DNA from: Catonia carolina
Lineage: Eukaryota > Arthropoda > Insecta > Hemiptera > Achilidae
Length of the DNA: 64,000 nucleotides
Direction of reading: 5' to 3'
Assembly (NCBI GenBank): GCA_035578175.1
Contig: JAQMRL010000001.1
Coordinates: 237,413,038 to 237,477,037 of the forward strand
Positions 55,348 through 64,000 of the stretch are shown in pieces. Position numbers and translations under genes: made by a program. Position 1 is the stretch's first letter. The number at the start of each line of letters is the position of its first letter. Below the pieces are notes generated by a model. That model did not search any database. It was not told where the DNA came from and worked only from the letters and a program-made list of their open reading frames with translations.

Positions 55348-56259
55348 ACTTTCTCTTACCTATATGAATATATAGGGAGGAAAGTATTGCTTCATGTCGA
55401 TTTTTCAAAATGGAGTTTTCACCGGATCTACATGTTTTCAGACCCTCTGAACCCAAAAAACATGTCTCGTATTTAGCGTTTGGTCTGTGTGTAAACAAAA
55501 TATCTCAAGAACGGAACATCGTACGAAGTTGAAACTTGAAACTTAAGTTAGTTTCACTAAAGGACCCGACACGAACATTTTAATCAAAATCGGTCCATCG
55601 GTAGTAGTAGTTAATTCGTTTAACTTTTCACTTTTTGCGATTTTCTCAAAAACGTCTCTTAAAATTTTTTTAAAAATCATCTCATTTACTATATTTTTTA
55701 TGCTTTACAAGATAGGGTAGGCGCCATGTCTGCTGAAATTCTTGGGGAGGCTGTGCTTTCATAAAAAAAATGTTTTTTTTTTAAGATTGCGGCCTTAATA
55801 TGCATTTTAGTGCAAAAGTGTATTTAATCAAAGTTGTAGAAAATTGAAAAACCTACAACTTTTATTTCAAACATTTCTTTGTATAACACTTAGTTCAGCA
55901 GTAATTAGTGATTTTCTGTTTTTTTCCATGAAAATCTGTAAAAAAATATTATTTTTTTTAGATTTCAGCGTTAGCATGCATTTTACGATAAAAGTGTATA
56001 TAATAAAATTTATAGGAAATTAAAAGATCTACAACTTGTATTTTTGAGCATTGTTTTCAGAGCCTAGTTTAGCGTGAAAGAGTGATTTTCCGTATTTTAA
56101 GCTTAATTCAGGTTGATTTCCATTTTGCGTCTGTCACCTATGATTTAAATTAGGTTATGTTTTTTGAGGTTTGTTTCTAATATTTGACTACCAATGTTAG
56201 GTTATATTGTTCATTATTTTTATTGGAAAGAAAAAGTCGTGTGAGTGTTTTACACCAGA
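55348..56259 (-). mobile_element. Element A copy 14 (full length)
   Basis: It runs from ACTTTCTCTTACC (55348) to ACACCAGA (56259), with T-runs on both sides. The (GT)n is only three units. Both modules are present. Confidence 0.93.
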
Positions 56260-56879
56260 TTTTTTATTTTGTATTCGTTTTGTTCTTGAATAATTTTTGT
56301 TGTTCCATACATTATTCAATTCTGTATTGTTATCCTGTATTGATTACCATCTGAGTAGTGTTTATTCTCAGGTAAGCCTAATAAACAATACAGTACCATC
56401 TATATCTATGTTTAATTGCTACAGAATAAGCTCTGTTGTGTGTTACGGAATGTTCTATCATGCTGCGGTTTAGTGGTCAATACTAATCGTACCCTAAACA
56501 CCAGATTCTGGACTGTACCTCCAACTATTTACCACCTTGTAAATTTCAATTCCCTTCAGTTTCGACCTGTTTCTCATGTTGAATTCCCTTTGCTTGTATT
56601 ATAATCTCAATTGTGTATCTCAAAATTTATGAATTACTTAGTCTTGGGTAAGAACGTGTCATAATTTGATGTATTTTTAGTCTCCGGGATTCTGTGTATT
56701 GTAAAATAAAAAATTATTTCGATGGAGTAAAATTTTCCAATACTCGGATTTTACGTAATCATGTTTCGTGACCCTCTGAAGCCAAAAAATTAATTTTTTG
56801 TGCAAAATGCTTTGGCAATTTTTATCAAATTTCCCTCATTTATTACATATATCATTAAATTGGTTGTAGGCCTATATGT
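56260..56879. other. Spacer, nothing recognised
   Basis: The ORF at 56416-56604 has no recognisable family. Confidence 0.4.
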
Positions 56880-57085
56880 TGCATCCCTTACACAATTTGG
56901 TAGCCAGGGATTCCAGCTTCGATTCCCAGGTGAGATCTGGCGGTTTTTAATCATTTATTTTCATCGACCACCTTTCGTCGTCTGCGTTGGCAGCAATGTA
57001 CGAAACGGACGTAAAAAAAGTAAAAAAATGGAAATTTGGGGAATACTTCCTCCTCATCCTGAAAATTATTCTGATTTAATGATCT
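56880..57085 (+). mobile_element. tRNA-derived SINE-like element
   Basis: AGCTTCGATTCCCAGGTGAG at 56915-56934 contains a B box. CACCTTTCGTCGTCTGCGTTGGCAGCAATG follows, matching the order in the fragment at 24.0-24.1 kb. The head is divergent. Confidence 0.55.
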
Positions 57086-57089
57086 GAAT

Positions 57090-57450
57090 AAATGTACTAA
57101 ACGAGGAAAATTTAATTAATATCGATTAAGCAGTTTTTGAAAAAAATAGTTTTTCACAGATGTAAGGTACCTATAATTTTGAAGCTACATAACTGATTTC
57201 AAAATCCTCTATTGGTTTGGTTTGAGAAAACTGTATTTTTCAAATTTCAACCGATCGGTCCAGGAGATTTTGCATCAGTATGAATATGAAGCTCTCTCAC
57301 ATACACACCATTTATTAAAATCCCTTTTTTGGCTTCAGGGATGTGAAAATAAGTTGGAAACCGGGTGTCGAAATTTTGCTTCACCGCTAAAATTTTTACT
57401 CCATACAATAGATATGACGTATATAAGTAAAAATGATTGATCACGTTCAC
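57090..57450 (+). repeat. Dispersed repeat I, copy 2
   Basis: It aligns in order with 35880-36165 (ACTAAACGAGGAAAATTTAA, CAGTTTTTGAAAAAAATA, AAGGTACCTATAATTTTG, TTTTTTGGCTTCAGGG). Class unknown. Confidence 0.5.
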
Positions 57451-58107
57451 ATTCTTATTTAATCGCCGCGCCGTTTACATGTATTTAATATAATATTTTA
57501 TAAGAAAGTAAAAATATTGTTTTTCCTAAAATTACTACACTAATTTATCTCCTGTATGTTATTATATTTTAATAAGTGTGTATTTTTTACAATTTCTGTT
57601 TTATATTTTAGAAATATGTAATGTAAATAGGAAGAAACTAAAAACCCATTTATCAAGCAGATAATTTTATCTTCTTGAAACGCAAGAAAGTGTCAGTTTC
57701 TTGCAATTAATTACATCTGAGCCTTGTTATTAATTGCAGTGTAATTAATTAAAAAGTGTTTTAATGGGTAGAGCAGACCTGTTTTTTCAAAAGAATCTTT
57801 TGACTTTTAAGAGGGACTTAGATCCACTGTCTAAGCTCTTTTTGGTCGAGCTATATCGTCTCCCCGGTTTTTTTGTGATCAGATATGAGATTCGTACTTG
57901 ATAATAATATATGAAAGACGTTGTACATTTTAAGTGGTTTGTAATACAGAGTTAAAATAAAAAGTAAAAGGACTGAATCAACATACGATCACTACGGCGG
58001 TTCATGAAGAAGGAACGTGAATTTTTGAATAAACAATGCACAGTTAGTTATCTTTGTAAATTAGTCTAAGATCAGTAGTTGGATCATTTTCAGTCTCATA
58101 AATTTTT
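57451..58107. other. AT-rich spacer, nothing recognised
   Basis: TTAATTGCAGTGTAATTAATTAA near 57730-57752 is a weak palindrome. No gene is seen. Confidence 0.45.
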
Positions 58108-58885
58108 ACTTTCTCTTGCCATCATGAACATATAGGAAGGAAAGTATTGTTTTCATATCGATTTTTCGAAATTGAGTTTTCACTTGATACATAGGTTTTC
58201 TGACACCCTGAACCCCAAAAAACATATTTTTAGCGATTGATCTGTGTGAACAAATTATCTCAAGAACGGAACATCGTATTAAGTTGAAACTTAAAACTTA
58301 AATTAGGTATCACTGAAGGACCCGACACGTACATTTTCATCAAAATCGGTCAACCGAAAGTAGTAGAGTTTATTCGTGTAATTTTTCACTTTTTCACAAT
58401 TTTCTGAAAAACGGCTTTTACGAATTTTTTAAAAATCTCATTTACTAAATTTCAAATGCACTACATGGTAAAGTAGGCGCCATGTCTACTGAAATTCTTG
58501 GGGAGGCTGTGCTTTCGTAGAAATTTTTTTTAAGATTGCGGCCTTAATATGCGTTTTGCGCAAAAGTATATACGTATATTAACAGTTAGACAATTTTAAA
58601 ACCTACAACTTTTATTTTAAACTTTTCTTTCTGTAACGCTTAGTTTAGCGGTTATTAGTGATTTGCTGTTTATTTCATGGAAATTTGTATTGTAAATTGG
58701 ATTTTGAAGATTTCGGCCATAGTATGTATTTTACGACAAAAGAGTAGGCCTATATAAACAAATTTATAGGAATTAAAAGATCTAGAACTTTTATTTTTCT
58801 CTACAGAACCTATGTTTAGTGTGAAAGAGTGATTTTCCGTATTATTAAGCCAAACGAAGGTTGGTTTTCATCATTCATGAAACAT
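58108..58885 (-). mobile_element. Element A copy 15 (3' ~780 bp; TC end missing)
   Basis: It starts at the 3' hairpin (58108) and breaks off in the GGTTGGTTTTCATCATTCATGA region near 58885, about 130 bp short of the 5' terminus. Confidence 0.9.
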
Positions 58886-60074
58886 TCAACATGAAACGTT
58901 GGAATTGTATTGAGATTTTATCTCATCTCTGTGATTTTTCATAGTGTAGCGCGAGACATTCATAATTTGTCTGTTTTAGCTTTAATTTTCTGAAATGTTT
59001 TGACACCGTCATTCAGATTTTCAAAAATTGGATAAAATATTTATTATTAAAAGCGGGGTTGTTGTCACATGTAATGTTTAGTACGACGGTTGCTTTGAAC
59101 TTTATAAATTTAAGAAAATGATATATTAATATCATTCACCGTATATTGTGGTGTGGTTTGGGAACTACTATATCAGATATTCTTAGCAAATAAATTCTGT
59201 TCATTCAGAGTGAATTAAATGTTTTAGAAGGCGTAGAAAATAAAATGAAATATTTTCTCTTTCTGCAACGTTTCATTTTCGAGTAGCGTCTTATAACAGA
59301 AGAATCTCCCTAACCGTATTTCTTCCCTTAAGTTATTAAGCTTTTGAACCTCATTTATGATACAACAAATTACTGCGGAGTTATTTCACTCGTATAATTA
59401 GATGTTTCATAAATATTTTGTTTCGCATTACATGTAGCGCTCACCTTTTGTAAGGGATAACTGCTATATACAGTACTGCATCAAAGTAGGGGTCGGTTTT
59501 GTAATTTGTCACCGTGTTTAGAGGGAGCGGGTGCTTTTCTACAATTCCTTTACTTACTCTCTGTGTCTCTCTCTCTCTCTCTCTATGTCTCCCTCATTTT
59601 CCCCTATCCACGGTGGAGTGATAACATATTACTTGCTACTGCCTGCTGGCTCCTGCAATAAATTCTACAGCACACTCACATGTACACTGTGGTACTAATA
59701 GTAACAGTAAAGCTGTTGTTGGTCAAACGACTAGCGTCACAAATGGGTTTTCAAACACTGGATTAGTGTCAGTTGCTCATTGGTCCACTATTTCCCCCTT
59801 CTCTTCAATGTCATTTACTTTGGGGAATCTTACTTTTCATCAAATTAATCCCTTACGTATTATCTATGTAAAGTACAAAAAATTAATTTTTGCGTTTTTG
59901 GCGTTGAGGGTTTATTGTTTACATAAAAAAATCTTTGCAACGGTACGAAGATAACTAGCCTAAATAATCAGGATATGTATTAAATAAATAAAAAAAATGG
60001 CGTTAATGTGTTAGAGGAGAGTACCACCCATTGCCAGCGTTCTGGTCATTTAAAACTGTTGCACATGTGATGGA
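58886..60074. other. Spacer with a CT microsatellite
   Basis: (CT)n lies at 59565-59583. 59585-59765 is less AT-rich, without a recognised feature. Confidence 0.4.
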
Positions 60075-60590
60075 ATGAGTGAAGTACTCAAGGCGCGCGA
60101 TCTGAATGTTGAAGCAAAAATGCGACTATTGAGATGCTGTGTTTTCTCGGTTCTGTTTTGTGACGTGGAATCCTGGACCCTTTATGATTTCATGAGTGAA
60201 AGACTTGAGGCGTTTGAGATGTGGCTCTACAGAAGGATGCTGAGAGTCTCCTAGGTAGATCGCGTCTCTAATAAGGAGGTACTAAGACGCATGTAAAAAT
60301 CAAAAGAACTCATGAACACGTTAAAGGTTAGGAAGCTCAAGTATCTGGGACACGAAATGCGCAACGGTGTGCGAGAAAAGATTGCTGCAATCTATATTAC
60401 ATGGAAGAATAGCTGGACAACGTAGCGTGGGGAGAAGACGTATTTCCTGGTTGAAAAATCTGAGAGTGTGGTACTTGAAATCGACAACACACCTGTTTCG
60501 AGCAGCGGCGGATAAGGTTCAGATTGTTAATATGTTGTCCAACATCCGGAACGGATAGGAACCTAAAAAAGCAGAAGAGTCTGTACAGCT
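60075..60590 (+). pseudogene. LINE-E ORF2 C-terminal remnant
   Basis: Readable blocks are SEVLKARDLNVEAKMRLLRC near 60080, LEAFEMWLYRRMLRV near 60210, LKVRKLKYLGHEMRNG near 60325, and from 60400 GQRSVGRRRISWLKNLRVWY then FRAAADKVQIVNMLSNIRNG before TAG at 60556. Frameshifts separate the blocks, and TAG/TAA occur at about 60252 and 60295. This is the post-RT region of a non-LTR element. NIRNG-stop matches the copy at 1.0-1.4 kb. Confidence 0.82.
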
Positions 60591-60599
60591 GTCTAAGAG

Positions 60600-61260
60600 T
60601 CTGCCATTTAGTGTTTTGTTAATTTCGGGCTATTATGTCTCTATTCCATCGGCGTTTCAGTCGTCTTTATGTTATTTTTGTTAGATCGGATTCATATTTA
60701 ATAACATAATATGTTGCGATATTACGGGATTGTTACAAATTTTAAGTATGTCTCTGAACCTACGGTACAATTTTAGGAATTTTTCGTTGACGTAAGGGTT
60801 GACAAGTTAAAAAGTTTCTTATTAAAAGATTCATGGCTTAGAGGAGGACGCCTGGATTCGTGGTTTCACAATTAAATTGTGATGAATTAAAATTTTTAAT
60901 TAAATATGACGTTACTATTAGTTCCGTTTTAAACATATCATGGCTCTACTCAATCGGTGTTTCTGTCGTATTTGTGCGATTCCTGGCAGAACAGGAAAAT
61001 TGATGTTGGATTTTAAGGAATTATTATAATTTTGAAGTTTGTATCTGAAACTCGGTACAATTTTAACATGTCGTTGACGTAAGAGACGCGTAATTCATCG
61101 TGTAGTGTTTTATTGAATACGTAACTCGGGGAATTAGTAATGAGTCGCAATAATTTACTTTGGAAACGCTGTATTCGTGAAATGACGGCTTTTGTGCACC
61201 ATAAATCTGGCAACCAAATCAAGATAGGTTAGGGCATTTCATTTTACGTCAAAAGTACAA
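60600..61260 (-). pseudogene. Jockey-like LINE C-terminal remnants, partly duplicated
   Basis: The frame at 61013-61222 reads TKAVISRIQRFQSKLLRLIT, NSPSYVFNKTLHDELRVSYV and NDMLKLY, the Jockey-type C-terminal pattern (QRFQSK.LR.ItnaP.yv.N..lh.dL...). GGTACAATTTTA..(5-6 nt)..TCGTTGACGTAAG occurs twice (about 60768 and 61057), and ATG.CTCTA.TC.ATCGG also occurs twice (about 60632 and 60942). Two overlapping tandem remnants of one LINE lie ~300 bp apart. Confidence 0.72.
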
Positions 61261-61616
61261 AATCATGAGTAATTTTGAGCACTTGTGGAAAAGTCTGTAT
61301 AACTGTCCTAGTCTGTCATTTAGTAATTGTTGCTTATGGTTGACGAGTTACACGTCTGTCTAAAAACACCCTAAGGTACCGAACATTGTTTGCTTATGGA
61401 AGAGTTTGGTTAAATAAAAATAACTGTGGAAACGTTTGTCAGCGAAGGATGAAAATCATTTGGTACGTTTTGTTTGCATTATACGCCATTTTTAAAACAC
61501 ATTTGTAAAATACTTTAATTCGTTTTCTATTTCTGTAAAACTTTATACGTTTTATAAAAAGTTTATTTATTAATATTTATATAATTTATTAACATAATTT
61601 TTTTTCACAATCAAGG
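61261..61616. other. AT-rich spacer, nothing recognised
   Basis: AGTCTGTATAACTGTC...GTCTGTCATTTAGTAA at 61292-61326 resembles 60578-60612, possibly another part of the duplicated block. Confidence 0.4.
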
Positions 61617-62238
61617 ATTAGGATTCCGCCTGTTCCGACTCACAACAGCAACAAAACTGTTGAATTTACCATCTCTTTTGTGACCTCCCAACATCCCTCC
61701 TCCCCATCTTTCTGTATTACAAAAAATCAAGGGGATCCTTCTCTCAGCATTCTCCGTACATAATCCCTCCATTTGTTTCGATATTCTGTAATCTTCATTC
61801 AGGTTGTAAACATCTGATTCCGTTCTTATGTTCTCATTTCTTAGTTTGTCCCTACGACTGCAACCCTTTGTCTTCGCAGGAATCGCATCTCTGGCGCCTG
61901 TACTCTACTCTCCTGTGGTCTGGTACCAATCCACAACTCACTTTTATAGAGTAGGACTGGGGCACCTATCACCTTGTAAAATTTTATCTTGAGTTTGTTT
62001 TCATGTTTTCCTACCGAGGGTTCTGCTAATATTGACGCACACTGTTTGGAATTCGCCAACTTTTTTCTCTATGAGCAAATCTTGATCAAAGCCGATGTCA
62101 CAACCTAAATAATTGCATTGTGATACTTGTTCGAGCACCGCATCATCTACCACAATTTTAGACTTGTTAGGATATTCACCAGTAAATGCCATTACTTTTG
62201 ACTTTTGTGTGGAAACGTTGAAATTTTTTTTTTGCATA
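61617..62238 (-). pseudogene. LINE-C ORF2 C-terminal half
   Basis: On the minus strand the frame from 62237 reads NVSTQKSKVMAFTGEYPNKS, KIVVDDAVLEQVSQCNYLGC, then EKKVGEFQTVCVNISRTL. After a frameshift near 62010-62050 it continues KLKIKFYKVIGAPVLLYKSE, then SRVQAPEMRFLRR. Further down, KLRNENIRTESDVYNL and GRRDVGRSQKRW-type blocks lead to GGAACAGGCGG AATCCTAATCC and an A-rich end near 61617. It is collinear with the copies at 5.6 and 15.2 kb, which identifies the family. Confidence 0.85.
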
Positions 62239-62837
62239 ATTTATTTAAAACATACACCGATTCCTGAAGCTTATGAACATAATTTGCATTAATTTAAGTG
62301 TTTCGGTCAGCACCGGCATGAACAAAAGAGAGTTTTATTGTTTTTTTCTTTAAGTTCATATTTACATTTAAAAACTGATTGGAAAAGAATTACATTAAAA
62401 AAGAAGAGTTCTAAACGAGTATAATATGACTCCGGGTTGGTTACCAATCATAAACGACCAAAAAATAATTATAAGTAATAAAATTCTTACCAATAATAAT
62501 TATTTTCCTAGTTAACTGTTTACTTAATGGTACCTATATACATGTTAAGTTAAATTTTAATTAAAATTACAACTTTTATGTTTTTAACTTTTATCATTTA
62601 ACTTATTACTAACTTTAATGATACGTTTATTTTCTAATAAATTTCATATTTTATCCAGGCCTCAGTTGTTTGTATTTGTTTATTTTTTTACTTACGGGAT
62701 ATTTACTATTTTTATACAGAGAGGCTCTGGTTGGGTAGTATGAAAGATGTTTTAATTAAAAGTTAGTAAAAAAATTCTGAAAATTTTTATAATGATTTGT
62801 CAAACTCAACTTAAAAATTTTCTGTAGAAGTTATACT
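62239..62837. other. AT-rich spacer, nothing recognised
   Basis: No supported feature. Confidence 0.45.
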
Positions 62838-63004
62838 TCTTTTAGTTTATTTAAAATCGCATTAGCAGTTCGGTTATTAGTGACTACGGTGGGTTATGAA
62901 ACAGTGGGTTTTAACTTGTGAAAATTTCCAGGCCCTAACCAAGAATAGAACCTGGGACCTTCGCGTTGTAGGCTTGCGCGCTACCAATACACTACGGAGG
63001 TGAC
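62838..63004 (-). mobile_element. tRNA-derived SINE S2, copy 2
   Basis: On the minus strand the head CCTCCGTAGTGTATTGGTAG CGCGC holds the A box and AGGTTCTATTCTTGG the B box. The body TGGAAATTTTCACAAGTTAA AACCCAC and tail TTTAAATAAACTAAAAG match the copy at 24598-24760. No clear TSD could be found. Confidence 0.83.
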
Positions 63005-63496
63005 CTTTTATGTTTTTAAAGTGTTACTTAAAATAAAATACCGGATTTTTCCTTTAAGGGGTGAACTAAATAAACTGATTTATCGTTCACTCTGTATCAC
63101 TCCATACTGTATTTTTTTATAGGAATCACTCTAAGAATACTAATGCCATTTTCAAACTTACAGTTCTTTGAGGAGGTACAAAGATAATATTTATTGCTTC
63201 AGTACAGTTACATCCATTTTACCCCTCAGGTACAAGTGGTAAAAATTCAAATGATTTACTCTTTTCTGTGCAACACATAAAGAATACGTTTGTCGATTTT
63301 CAGAAATGTAACCTTTAGAGGAAGTTACAGAAATATGTTTATTTTTTATGGTCAGTCTCTTAACCCCGAAGCTTTAAGTGGTTGCTTAAAAAATTGCCTT
63401 ATTTCTATATCAGATTTGTAATTACTGGTCCAAAAACCATCCGAACTAATTTCGAGCTCAAAAAATCTAATGTTTCGATTTAATAAGTACATTTTT
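63005..63496. other. AT-rich spacer, nothing recognised
   Basis: No supported feature. Confidence 0.45.
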
Positions 63497-64000
63497 ACTT
63501 TCTCTTGCCTATATGAATATATAGGAAGGAAAGTATTGTTTTCATGTCGATTTTTCGAAATCGAGTTTTCACCGGATCTATACGTTTTCAGACCCCCTGA
63601 ACCCAAAAAACATGTTTTTAGCGATTGGTCTGTGTGTGTGTCTGTGTGTGTGTGTGTCTGTGTGTGAACAGAATATCTCAAGAACGGAACATCGTACGAA
63701 CTTGAAACTTAAGTTACATACCACTACCGGACGCGACACGAACATTTTCATCAAAATCGGTCAACCGGAAGTAGTAGTTTATTCGTATAATTTTTCAGTT
63801 TTTTGCGATTTTCTCAAAAACTGGTCCTACGATTTTTTTTAAAATCGCCTATTTTACTCAATTTTTTATTCTCTACAAGATAGGGTAGGCGCCATGTTTG
63901 CTGAAATTCTCGGTGAGGCTGTTTTCACGTAAAAACGTTGTTTTTTTAAGATTACGGCTTTAATATAAATTTTAGCGCAAAAACTTATATAATAAAAGTT
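63497..64000 (-). mobile_element. Element A copy 16 (cut by window end)
   Basis: It starts with a perfect 3' hairpin ACTTTCTCTTGCCTATATGA ATATATAGGAAGGAAAG and shares the subfamily variants of copies 9 and 10 (AAACTGGTCCTACG, CATGTTTGCTGAAATTCT, CATACCACTACCGG). The rest lies beyond 64000. Confidence 0.93.

Noticed and set aside
56416..56604. 62-codon ORF resembling a small secreted or membrane protein
   Set aside because: There is no clear signal sequence, no recognised family and no supporting context.

Overview
The window looks like a stretch of a large, AT-rich arthropod (probably insect) nuclear genome. The evidence is the absence of dense ORFs, long (CA)n tracts, tRNA-derived SINEs, several clades of 5'-truncated non-LTR retrotransposons, and pogo/Tigger-, piggyBac- and Helitron-type debris. 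I see no intact host gene, rRNA or functional tRNA, and no bacterial-type operon. I cannot name the species; a large-genome hemipteran is a guess. Every coding segment I can support is a fragment of a transposable element.

The dominant feature is one repeat family, called element A here. About 18 full or partial copies cover roughly 13.5 kb, about a fifth of the window, on both strands. A full copy is about 0.9-1.0 kb. One end is TCTGGTGTG followed by a small hairpin. A 12-bp subterminal inverted repeat (CTTTCTCTTGCC / GGCAAGAGAAAG) lies near both ends. The body holds two diverged ~180-bp modules and a (CA)n tract of variable length, and the other end is a hairpin. It sits in A/T homopolymer runs with no clear target duplication. 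This layout resembles non-autonomous Helitron/Helentron elements of the DINE-1 type, but the 3' terminus is not the Helitron CTRR, so it may be an unusual lineage.

Layout: 0-7.3 kb holds element A copies, a complete small Helitron (2137-2608) and LINE debris. 8.2-9.1 kb is a transposase N-terminus interrupted by a Tigger-like MITE that itself carries a transposase remnant. 9.9-10.4 kb is a tandem duplication with a hairpin. 11.2-13.6 kb holds a young LINE-D copy with an 11-bp TSD, a Helitron tail and element A. 15.2-16.3 kb is LINE-C with a nested element B. 16.3-19.7 kb is unassigned. 19.7-20.3 kb is a young LINE with a 12-bp TSD. 21.3-25.0 kb is a chain of nested elements (pogo-like MITE with element B inside; piggyBac-like MITE with a tRNA-SINE inside). 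26-33.4 kb holds element A copies each abutted by a LINE fragment, the better of which keeps a nearly complete RT domain, plus an 867-bp fold-back element. 35-48 kb holds further element A copies, a Tigger remnant and a transposase N-terminal ORF. 50-64 kb holds element B, a second Helitron, a ~430-bp inverted repeat, SINEs, LINE debris and more element A.

Element B (about 390 bp, five copies, four with direct TSDs of 7-11 bp) ends in a hairpin plus TGATGAC that closely matches the 3' end of LINE-D, including a compensatory base-pair change. This suggests a non-autonomous retroelement using that LINE's machinery. Together with the Helitron-like architecture of element A, this is the most interesting biology visible here.
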